A DNA stretch of 64,000 nt from an uncultured Eubacteriales bacterium (GTDB lineage Bacteria; Bacillota; Clostridia; Oscillospirales; Oscillospiraceae): the NCBI GenBank assembly GCA_934572535.1, contig CAKTLJ010000003.1:1-64000 (forward strand). Reading direction: 5' to 3'. A program made the position numbers and the translations under genes. Shown here piece after piece: positions 43,661-51,573 of the stretch (position 1 is its first letter; every line of letters starts with the position of its first letter). Below the pieces are notes generated by a model. The model was not told the origin of the DNA and did no database searches. It saw only the letters and a program-made list of their open reading frames with translations.

Positions 43661-46095
43661 CCTTCACCCCCAATGCCCAGGCCAGCCTGGGCGCTGCCGG
43701 TGCGGCGGCCCAGCGTCTGGGCCACGACTACGTCGGCAGCGAGCACCTGCTGCTGGGCCTTCTCCAGCAGCCCAAAAGCGCCGCCGCCCGCCTGCTGCGC
43801 GGCCAGGGGCTCACCCGCCAGGCCGTCCAGGCACGACTGATCGCCGACCTGGGCGCCGGGTCGCCCCTGCCCCTGCATCGTCTCATCACACCCAGGCTGG
43901 AAAAGATCATGGAGCTGGCCGTGGGAGAAGCCCTGCGCCTGCATTGCAGCAAGGTGAACAGCCGCCACCTCCTGCTGGGGATGCTCCGTCAGGGCGACAG
44001 CGCCGGGGTCCAGCTCCTGTCGGCGGCCGGGCTCCAACCCAGCCGCCTCTACCGCCAGCTCAGCGTCTCCATGAGCAGCGCCAGCGGGTCCTACTCCTCC
44101 CGCTCCCGGGGAGAGGCGGACTACACGCCTCCCGTCTCCGCCGTCTCCACCCGGCTGCTGGACCAGCACACCCGGGACATGGTGCAGCTGGCCTGCCGGG
44201 GGGACTACGACCCGGTGACCGGCCGGGAGGAGGAGATCCGCCGGGTCATCCAGATCCTCATCCGCCGCAGCAAAAACAACCCCCTCCTGCTGGGCGAGCC
44301 CGGCGTGGGCAAGACGGCTGTGGCCGAAGGGCTGGCCCAGAAGATGTCCCTGGGACAGGTCCCCGACCAGCTCCGGCGCAAGCGGCTCCTCGCCCTGGAC
44401 CTGCCCTCCGTGGTGGCCGGGACCAAGTACCGGGGCGAGTTTGAGGAGCGGATGAAAAACATCCTGGGAGAGGTCCACCGGGCAGGCAACATCATCCTCT
44501 TCCTGGACGAGCTGCACACGGTCATCGGCGCGGGCAGCGCCGAGGGGGCCATCGACGCCGCCAACATCATCAAGCCCGCGCTGGCCCGGGGCGAATTGCA
44601 GCTCATCGGGGCCACCACCACCGAGGAGTTTCGCCGCTTCCTGGAAAAGGACGCCGCTCTGGAGCGGCGCTTTCAGCCCGTCCGGGTGGAGGAGCCGAGC
44701 GAGAAGCAGGCCCTCTCCATTCTCAGGAGCCTCTCTCCCCGCTACAGCCAGCACCACGGTCTGGCCTTTGCCCCCGACGCCATGGAAGCGGCGGTCTCCC
44801 TGTCCGTTCGCTACCTGCCCGACCGGCGGCTGCCCGACAAGGCCATCGACCTGCTGGACGAGGCAGCTTCCCAGGCCCGCCTTCAGGCCATGGACCCACC
44901 CGAAGCCCTGCGGCGGCTGGAGCGCCGCGTCCGCAAAGCCGCCCGGGAGCGCGACGACGCCATCGCCGGGCAGGACTATGAGAAAGCCGCCCTCTACCGG
45001 GATGCCGAGAGCAACTTCCGCCGCCAACTGGAGGAGGAGAAGGGCCGCTGGCGGGCAGAGCGCACCGACCCCGTGGTCTCCGCCAGGGAGGTGGCCTCCG
45101 TGGTCTCCCAGTGGACGGGCATTCCCGTCTCTCGCCTGACCCAGCGGGAAAAGGATCAGCTTCTGGGGCTGGAGGCAGCGCTGCGCCGCCGGGTCTCCGG
45201 CCAGGAGGAGGCGGTCGCCGCCGTGGCCCGGGCCATCCGCCGCAGCAGGGCGGGGCTAAAGGAGCCGGGCCGCCCCACCGCCTCCTTCCTCTTCCTGGGT
45301 CCCACCGGTGTGGGGAAGACCGAGCTGTGCAAGGCCCTGGCCCAGCAGCTCTTCGGAAAGGAGGATGCCCTGCTCCGCTTCGACATGACGGAGTTTTCCG
45401 AAAAGCACACCAGCAGCCGCCTCACCGGCTCGCCTCCCGGCTATGTGGGCCACGAGGAGGGCGGCCAGCTCACCGAGGCCGTCCGCCGCCATCCCTACGC
45501 CGTCCTTCTCTTTGACGAGCTGGAAAAGGCCCACCCGGATGTGTGGAGCCTCCTGCTTCAGATCATGGAGGACGGCATCCTCACCGACGCCCAGGGCAAA
45601 CGGACGGATTTTCGCAACACGGTCATCGTCATGACCTCCAACGTGGGCGGCGAGCGCCTCTCCGCCGGGACCCCGCTGGGCTTTGGTGGCGGCGACCCGA
45701 AGGCTCAGGGCGACGCCGTCCTCCAGCGGGAACTGCGCCAGGTCTTCCGGCCGGAATTTCTCAACCGCCTGGACGAGATCCTCGTTTTCCACCCGCTCGG
45801 AGAAGCGGAGCTGTCGGTCATCGCCCGAAAGCTCCTGGGCGAGTTCGCCCAGCGACTGTCCGCCGCCGGGGTGGGCTTTCAAGCCTCCGAGGCCGCCATC
45901 TCCCACTTGGCCCAAAAGGGCGCGGACCCCCGCTACGGTGCCCGGCCCCTCCGACGGCTCATCCGGACCCAGGTGGAAAACCCCGCCGCAGAGCTTCTCC
46001 TGCGGGAGGAGGCCGGCCCGGGAGCGACCCTTTATCTGGAAGAACTGGAAGGGGCGCTGCACCTCGTCCCCCGGGGATGCCCCCAGGAGCCTTAG
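43657..46095 (+). CDS. clpC: AAA+ chaperone-protease ATPase, ClpC type
   Basis: 812-residue Hsp100 unfoldase feeding ClpP. The N domain (1-140) has two Clp_N repeats (GSEHLLLGLL, SRHLLLGML). D1 Walker A is GEPGVGKT at residues 213-220; a short middle domain with a UVR-like helix (DDAIAGQDYEKAALYRDAE) follows; D2 Walker A is GPTGVGKT at 548-555. The GTG start overlaps the upstream ORF stop; GGAGG lies about 13 bases before it. In many Firmicutes clpC follows ctsR-mcsA-mcsB; none is present here, so arginine-phosphate tagging is not indicated locally. Confidence 0.9.
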   Translation: MTFTPNAQASLGAAGAAAQRLGHDYVGSEHLLLGLLQQPKSAAARLLRGQGLTRQAVQARLIADLGAGSPLPLHRLITPRLEKIMELAVGEALRLHCSKVNSRHLLLGMLRQGDSAGVQLLSAAGLQPSRLYRQLSVSMSSASGSYSSRSRGEADYTPPVSAVSTRLLDQHTRDMVQLACRGDYDPVTGREEEIRRVIQILIRRSKNNPLLLGEPGVGKTAVAEGLAQKMSLGQVPDQLRRKRLLALDLPSVVAGTKYRGEFEERMKNILGEVHRAGNIILFLDELHTVIGAGSAEGAIDAANIIKPALARGELQLIGATTTEEFRRFLEKDAALERRFQPVRVEEPSEKQALSILRSLSPRYSQHHGLAFAPDAMEAAVSLSVRYLPDRRLPDKAIDLLDEAASQARLQAMDPPEALRRLERRVRKAARERDDAIAGQDYEKAALYRDAESNFRRQLEEEKGRWRAERTDPVVSAREVASVVSQWTGIPVSRLTQREKDQLLGLEAALRRRVSGQEEAVAAVARAIRRSRAGLKEPGRPTASFLFLGPTGVGKTELCKALAQQLFGKEDALLRFDMTEFSEKHTSSRLTGSPPGYVGHEEGGQLTEAVRRHPYAVLLFDELEKAHPDVWSLLLQIMEDGILTDAQGKRTDFRNTVIVMTSNVGGERLSAGTPLGFGGGDPKAQGDAVLQRELRQVFRPEFLNRLDEILVFHPLGEAELSVIARKLLGEFAQRLSAAGVGFQASEAAISHLAQKGADPRYGARPLRRLIRTQVENPAAELLLREEAGPGATLYLEELEGALHLVPRGCPQEP

Positions 46096-46148
46096 ACAGT
46101 TCCGCCGTTTTGACAACACCAATTTCCACCTCAACCGCAACTTTGCTG

Positions 46149-46177
46149 TTGTCTTTCGACAGCCTCTCGGTTATAAT
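46149..46177 (+). promoter_or_regulatory. promoter of the activase pair
   Basis: TTGTCT, 17-base spacer, perfect TATAAT, 66 bases before the ATG. Confidence 0.8.
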
Positions 46178-46242
46178 GGGAGTCGTGTATCCTATTAAAA
46201 AATAATTATCTCAAAAACAGACCTTCCCTTTGAGGTGAAACT

Positions 46243-49182
46243 ATGGCATTGCGAATTGGCATCGACATCGGCTCCACGACGGTAAAAGTCGTGGTGCTGG
46301 ATGAACAAAATAAATTACGCTTCCGCTCCTATGAGCGGCATTACTCCAAAGCCCGGGAGCGGACCTGCGAGACCCTTCAAGGCCTCCGCGGTATGCTGGC
46401 CGGTCAAAAGGTCCAGCTCCTGATCACCGGCTCCGCCGGTCTGGGCGTGGCCAAGGCCAGCGGCCTGGACTTTGTTCAGGAGGTCTACGCCACCGCCGCG
46501 GCGGTCCGCACCTTCATCCCCGGCACCGACGCCGTCATCGAGCTGGGCGGTGAAGACGCCAAGATCATCTTCTTTGGCAACACCCTGGAAGAGCGGATGA
46601 ACGGCTCCTGTGCCGGCGGCACCGGAGCCTTCATCGACCAGATGGCCACCCTGCTGAACGTGTCCGTGAACGAGCTGGACGAGCTCTCTCTAAACCACGA
46701 AAAGATCTACCCCATCGCCTCCCGCTGCGGCGTGTTCGCCAAGAGCGACATTCAGCCCATCCTGAACCAGGGCGGGCGGAAGGAGGACGTGGCGGCCTCC
46801 ATCTTCCAGGCCGTCGTGGACCAGACGGTGGCCGGTCTCACCCAGGGCCGGGAGCTGAAGGGAAAGATCGTCTTCCTGGGCGGTCCCCTCCACTTCCTCA
46901 TGGGCCTGCGGGAGCGGTTCGTGCAGACCCTGAAGCTGGACAGTGAACACGCTGTCTTTCCCGAGGACGGCGACTGCTTTGCCGCCATCGGCGCAGCCCT
47001 CTGCACTGAGGACGCACCCGCCCAGTCCTTTGAATCCTTCCTGGAAAAGCTGGAGCACGCGGCGGGCTCTCCCACCATCGTGGACACCATGCCCCCCCTC
47101 TTCACCGACCAGGCCGACTACGAAGCCTTCGCCGCCCGGCACAACGCCATGACCGTCCCCACGGTGGACCTGTCCACCTACGCTGGGGACGCCTACTTAG
47201 GCATCGACGCAGGCTCCACCACCACCAAGATGGTCCTCATCGACCCCGACTGCAACATCCTCTACGCCTTCTACCACTCCAACCAGGGCAACCCCATCTC
47301 CATCGTCCTGCCCCAGCTCAAGGAGATCTATGCCCAGTGCGGCGACCGGGTGGTCATCAAGGGCGCGGCTGTCACCGGTTACGGCGAGGACCTCATCAAG
47401 AACGCCTTCTCCTGCGACCTGGGCCTGGTGGAAACTGTGGCCCACCTGAACGCCGCCCGGCACTTCACCCCCGACGTGGACTTCATCATCGACATCGGCG
47501 GCCAGGACATGAAGTGCTTCAAGATCCGCAACGGGGCCGTGGACTCCATCCTTTTGAACGAGGCCTGCTCCTCGGGCTGCGGCTCCTTCATCGAGACCTT
47601 CGCCAAGGCCCTGGGCTACAACATCGCGGACTTTTCCAAAATGGGCCTGTTCGCCAAGAACCCCGTGAACCTGGGCTCTCGCTGCACGGTCTTTATGAAC
47701 TCCTCCGTCAAACAGGCGCAGAAGGACGGCGCGTCCATTGAGGACATCTCCGCCGGTCTGTCCATCTCCGTAGTGAAAAACGCCATCTACAAGGTCATCC
47801 GGGCGGCCAACGCCGACGACCTGGGCAAGCACATCGTGGTCCAGGGCGGCACCTTCCTGAACGACGCCGTCCTGCGCTCCTTCGAGCAGGAGATCGGCCG
47901 AGAGGTCACCCGCCCCACCATCTCCGGCATGATGGGCGCCTACGGCGCGGCCCTGGCCGCCAAGGCCGCCGGGCTTGAAACGTCCGCCCTCCTGTCCCCC
48001 GAGGCCCTGGCGTCCTTCTCCCACGAGGCCAGACCCGCCACCTGCAAGGGCTGCACCAACCGCTGCTCCCTCACCATCAACAAGTTCGACGGCGGCCGCC
48101 GGTTCATCTCCGGCAACCGCTGCTCCGTCCCCCTGGGCCAGCCCAAGGTGGAGATCCCCGACCTGCTGAAGTTCAAGTACAGCTACCTGCGCTCCCTCCA
48201 GGGCAAGGGCAAGGGCGACGGCTCCCGGGGGCGGATCGGCATTCCCTTCGGCCTGAACATGTACGAGAACCTCCCCTTCTGGTTCGAGCTATTCACCAGC
48301 CTGAACTTTGAGGTCGTCCTCTCCCCCGAGTCCACCCGCGCCCTGTACATCAAGGGACAGCAGACCATCCCCTCGGACACCGTCTGCTACCCCGCCAAGC
48401 TCCTCCACGGCCACATCATGGCCCTGCTGGAGGAGAATGTGGACGCCATCTTCTACCCCTGCATGTCCTATAACTTCGATGAGGGCCTGTCGGACAACCA
48501 TTACAACTGCCCCGTGGTGGCCTACTACCCCGACCTGCTGAACGTGAACATCCCCGCCCTGTCCCAGATCAAGTACATCCACGATAACCTCGGCATCCAC
48601 CGCCCCAAGGACTTTGTAAAAAAGGGCGCCGAGCTGCTTCGGCGGGAGTTCGACGTGCCCAAGCGGGAGGCCGCTGCCGCCATCCGCAGGGCCTACGCCG
48701 CCTATGACGACTACCGCAGGCTGGTGCGCACGAAGGGCGAGGCGTTCATCCAATACGCCCGGGACAACGGCCGCAAGATCCTGGTGGTGGCCGGACGCCC
48801 CTACCACATGGACCCGGAGATCAACCACGGCATCAACGACCTGATCACCTCCTTCGGCTTTGTCCTCATCACCGAGGACGCAGTCTGCCACCATATGGAC
48901 AAGCAGCCCCGCCGGGTGCTGAACCAGTGGACCTACCACGCCCGGATGTACAACGCCGCCCGCTATGTCTGCACCCAGCCCGACATGGCCTTCATCCAGC
49001 TGGTCTCCTTCGGCTGCGGCGTGGACGCCATCACCACCGATGAGCTGCGCTCCATCCTGGAGGAGGGCGGCGACCTGTACACCCAGCTGAAAATCGACGA
49101 CATCTCAAACCTGGGCGCGGTGAAGATCCGCATCCGCAGCCTCATGGCCGCTCTGGACGCCCGGGACAACGAAACGAAGTAA
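46243..49182 (+). CDS. 2-hydroxyacyl-CoA dehydratase activase-related protein (double BadF/BcrA ATPase)
   Basis: 979 residues. Two tandem ASKHA ATPase domains begin GIDIGSTTVKVVVLD (residue 6) and GIDAGSTTTKMVLID (about 324), each with the iron-sulfur bridging cysteine motif (NGSCAGGTGAFIDQ and ACSSGCGSFIETFA). A CKGCTNRC cluster follows near residue 602, then a DUF2229-type domain (residues about 660-970). Such proteins use ATP to drive low-potential electrons into radical dehydratases, but these large fused forms have no proven substrate. ATG after GAGGTG. Followed by its probable partner 12 bases downstream. Confidence 0.88.
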   Translation: MALRIGIDIGSTTVKVVVLDEQNKLRFRSYERHYSKARERTCETLQGLRGMLAGQKVQLLITGSAGLGVAKASGLDFVQEVYATAAAVRTFIPGTDAVIELGGEDAKIIFFGNTLEERMNGSCAGGTGAFIDQMATLLNVSVNELDELSLNHEKIYPIASRCGVFAKSDIQPILNQGGRKEDVAASIFQAVVDQTVAGLTQGRELKGKIVFLGGPLHFLMGLRERFVQTLKLDSEHAVFPEDGDCFAAIGAALCTEDAPAQSFESFLEKLEHAAGSPTIVDTMPPLFTDQADYEAFAARHNAMTVPTVDLSTYAGDAYLGIDAGSTTTKMVLIDPDCNILYAFYHSNQGNPISIVLPQLKEIYAQCGDRVVIKGAAVTGYGEDLIKNAFSCDLGLVETVAHLNAARHFTPDVDFIIDIGGQDMKCFKIRNGAVDSILLNEACSSGCGSFIETFAKALGYNIADFSKMGLFAKNPVNLGSRCTVFMNSSVKQAQKDGASIEDISAGLSISVVKNAIYKVIRAANADDLGKHIVVQGGTFLNDAVLRSFEQEIGREVTRPTISGMMGAYGAALAAKAAGLETSALLSPEALASFSHEARPATCKGCTNRCSLTINKFDGGRRFISGNRCSVPLGQPKVEIPDLLKFKYSYLRSLQGKGKGDGSRGRIGIPFGLNMYENLPFWFELFTSLNFEVVLSPESTRALYIKGQQTIPSDTVCYPAKLLHGHIMALLEENVDAIFYPCMSYNFDEGLSDNHYNCPVVAYYPDLLNVNIPALSQIKYIHDNLGIHRPKDFVKKGAELLRREFDVPKREAAAAIRRAYAAYDDYRRLVRTKGEAFIQYARDNGRKILVVAGRPYHMDPEINHGINDLITSFGFVLITEDAVCHHMDKQPRRVLNQWTYHARMYNAARYVCTQPDMAFIQLVSFGCGVDAITTDELRSILEEGGDLYTQLKIDDISNLGAVKIRIRSLMAALDARDNETK

Positions 49183-49194
49183 GGAGGAAGCCCC

Positions 49195-50493
49195 ATGGCA
49201 AAACTGGAATACGACAGCACCGGCCGCCTCCTCTTCACCGAAGAGATGCGCAAGGAATACACCATCCTCATCCCCCAGATGCTCCCGGTCCACTTCGGCT
49301 TCTTCGCCAAGCTCCTGGAGCGCAACGGCTACAACGTGGTCATTCTGAAAAACGAGGGCCGCTCGGTGGTGGACAACGGCCTGAAATACGTCCACAACGA
49401 CGCCTGCTACCCCGCCCTGCTGGTCATCGGGCAGATGATCGACGCCATCGAGAACGGGGGCTACGACCCCCACAAGGTGGCCCTCCTCATCACCCAGACC
49501 GGCGGCGGCTGCCGGGCCTCCAACTACATCCACATGCTGCGGAAGGCCCTGGAAAAGGCCGGGTTGGACTACATCCCCGTGATCTCCGCCTCCTTCGGCC
49601 TGGAGAAGAACCCCGGCTTCAAGGTCACCGTCCCCCTCATCCGCCAGCTGGTCTACGGCATGATGTACGGCGACATCATTATGAATGTGGCCAACCAGAC
49701 CCGCCCCTATGAGGTGAACCCCGGAGACACCACCGCCAAGGTCGAATACTGGACCACCGAGCTGCTGAACCGCTTCGACAAGGGCAACGGCATGTCCCGG
49801 AAGAAGATGAAGGTCATCCTGGACGAGATCTGCGCCGACTTTGCCGCCATCTCCACCGCCGGGGAGCCCAAGGTCCGGGTCGGCGTGGTGGGCGAGATCT
49901 ACATCAAGTTCTCCTCCCTGGGCAACAACCAGCTCGAGCAGTTCCTCCTGGACGAGGGGGCCGAGCCGGTGGTCCCCGGCCTGACCGACTTCATGGCCTT
50001 CAAGATCTACAACCGGGTCTCCGACGTGGACATGTTCGGCGGCAGCAAGCTCAAGCAGGCCGCCTGCCGCTTCTTCATGGGCTACATCGAAAAATGCCAG
50101 CAGGACATGATCGACGCCCTGAACAAGGCGGGCTTCCGCGCCCCCGGCACCTTCTCCGACCTGCACAAGCTCATCCGGGGCTACCTGAATGACGGCTGCA
50201 AGATGGGCGAGGGCTGGCTGCTCACCGCCGAGATGCTGGAGCTCATCCACACGGGCACCCCCAACATCGTCTGCGCCCAGCCCTTCGGCTGTCTGCCCAA
50301 CCACATCGTGGGCAAGGGCATGATCCGCGTTCTGAAGGACGACTTCCCGGACTCCAACATCGTGGCCGTGGACTACGACCCCGGCGCCACCAAGATCAAC
50401 CAGGAGAACCGCATCAAGCTCATGCTGGCAAACGCCAAGCGCAGGGCCGCAGAGGAAAAAAAGCAGCAGGCCCAGCCTGCCGACGTACCCTAA
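49195..50493 (+). CDS. 2-hydroxyacyl-CoA dehydratase-like partner protein
   Basis: 432 residues, cytosolic. It resembles the HgdB/BcrB-type dehydratase component: conserved cysteines in NDACYPALLVIGQM, TGGGCRASNY and AQPFGCLPNH could ligate an iron-sulfur cluster. In many clostridia this region is fused to the C terminus of the double activase as one protein of about 1400 residues; here it is a separate gene with its own GGAGG, cotranscribed with the activase. It lacks the second dehydratase subunit expected for a known substrate enzyme. Reaction unknown. Confidence 0.82.
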   Translation: MAKLEYDSTGRLLFTEEMRKEYTILIPQMLPVHFGFFAKLLERNGYNVVILKNEGRSVVDNGLKYVHNDACYPALLVIGQMIDAIENGGYDPHKVALLITQTGGGCRASNYIHMLRKALEKAGLDYIPVISASFGLEKNPGFKVTVPLIRQLVYGMMYGDIIMNVANQTRPYEVNPGDTTAKVEYWTTELLNRFDKGNGMSRKKMKVILDEICADFAAISTAGEPKVRVGVVGEIYIKFSSLGNNQLEQFLLDEGAEPVVPGLTDFMAFKIYNRVSDVDMFGGSKLKQAACRFFMGYIEKCQQDMIDALNKAGFRAPGTFSDLHKLIRGYLNDGCKMGEGWLLTAEMLELIHTGTPNIVCAQPFGCLPNHIVGKGMIRVLKDDFPDSNIVAVDYDPGATKINQENRIKLMLANAKRRAAEEKKQQAQPADVP

Positions 50494-50495
50494 AA

Positions 50496-50541
50496 CAAAA
50501 CATCCTGTGCGGACGTGTCGATCCACACAGGATGTTTTTTC
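50496..50541. terminator. bidirectional terminator
   Basis: AACATCCTGTG.. / ..CACAGGATGTT followed by TTTT, between convergent genes. Confidence 0.85.
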
Positions 50542-51198
50542 TTATCCATAGACCCGCTGAAAGACCGACCGCCTGGTGATCCGAAGCAGGGAGCAGATCC
50601 CCTGTACCATGACGGCGCTGTCCAGCGGAGCAAAGTACCCGTGGTCCGCCCCGGAGCCGCGCAGGCAGCCCCGAATATCCCCCTGGTAGACCAGCAGCGG
50701 CTCCAGAACGGGGTGCAGGTCGTCGGGCTTATAGCGGCAGAGGGGACCTTCCCCCAGATAGCCCAGCGCGTACAGGAGGTAGGCCACAAATTCGACGCAG
50801 GAAAAGGCCCGGTAAACTGAAAAGCCCTGGAACATAGGGTAGGTCAGCACGGAGAAGAGATTGTACATATACTCCGGGTTGTCCAGCATCTTCCCGATGG
50901 TCTCTCTGACCCACTGGTGATCCTCCTCTGAGACCGGGACCCGATAGACTGCCACCGGGACCGGCGCGCCGTTGCCCATGGTGTAGCGGTCCAGGGACTC
51001 CCGGACCAGCCCGCCCTGGAGGACCGCATAGCGCTGGGGCCGGGCAAAGGCATAGAGCTCGGTCAGCTCAGGGTCCAGCGCGATGGACGCGTGATTGTAT
51101 CGCTGCTTCGCAACGGTTCGGATGCAGCGGCCAAACTTGGTCTGGGTTCGAGACAGGACAATATAGACCGCTTTGGTGTTCGCTCTCGAACTATGCAT
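50542..51198 (-). CDS. permuted papain-like (YiiX/NlpC-type) protein
   Basis: 218 residues from the ATG at 51198 (GGGGAG six bases upstream). The order of motifs fits permuted papain-fold enzymes: a histidine first (YNHASIALD, H36) and a cysteine later (YRAFSCVEFVAYLL, C134) within a helix, the reverse of normal NlpC/P60. Members hydrolyse amide or thioester bonds of lipids, peptides or cell wall. No signal peptide, so it is probably cytosolic or peripheral. Family from fold-motif recognition only; substrate unknown. Confidence 0.72.
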   Translation of the reverse strand: MHSSRANTKAVYIVLSRTQTKFGRCIRTVAKQRYNHASIALDPELTELYAFARPQRYAVLQGGLVRESLDRYTMGNGAPVPVAVYRVPVSEEDHQWVRETIGKMLDNPEYMYNLFSVLTYPMFQGFSVYRAFSCVEFVAYLLYALGYLGEGPLCRYKPDDLHPVLEPLLVYQGDIRGCLRGSGADHGYFAPLDSAVMVQGICSLLRITRRSVFQRVYG

Positions 51199-51237
51199 CA
51201 AAAGCTCCCCTTTCCTGCGCGTTATTGGGATGGGCTC

Positions 51238-51266
51238 ATTCTACAGAATCCAAGGCGAGATTGCAA
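51238..51266 (-). promoter_or_regulatory. promoter of the permuted papain-like gene
   Basis: Minus strand TTGCAA, 17-base spacer, TAGAAT. Confidence 0.65.
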
Positions 51267-51457
51267 TAAAAAAGTCATAAATCTTTTCTTAACATTTTCT
51301 TAAACGCCCGCTCCTTGCCGGACGCGCCCGCATGGGAAGGTCCTTCCACTCGCCTTTAAGGCCGCTCCTGTGCACTCCTCATTGGGGTCATCCCCACTTC
51401 TTTCCCCCTTATTTGCAAGAAATATGGATTTAATTTTCATTTTATCGCAGGTTGTTG
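51267..51457. other. gene-free spacer
   Basis: Part of the 375-base gap before phosphoketolase. AT-rich ends surround a C-rich middle (51301-51410). No ribosome site, hairpin terminator or RNA element could be supported. Confidence 0.5.
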
Positions 51458-51485
51458 TTGATTCTTTCCTGAAATTGTATATAAT
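51458..51485 (+). promoter_or_regulatory. promoter of phosphoketolase
   Basis: TTGATT, 16-base spacer, perfect TATAAT, giving a leader of about 80 bases. Confidence 0.8.
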
Positions 51486-51573
51486 AAAGGTGAGCATTGT
51501 GCCTCGCCGCTCGCCCCGCTTTCGATGGGGCAAGCCGAAATAAAGATTGATTCTGGAAAAGGAGGTTTTTCGA

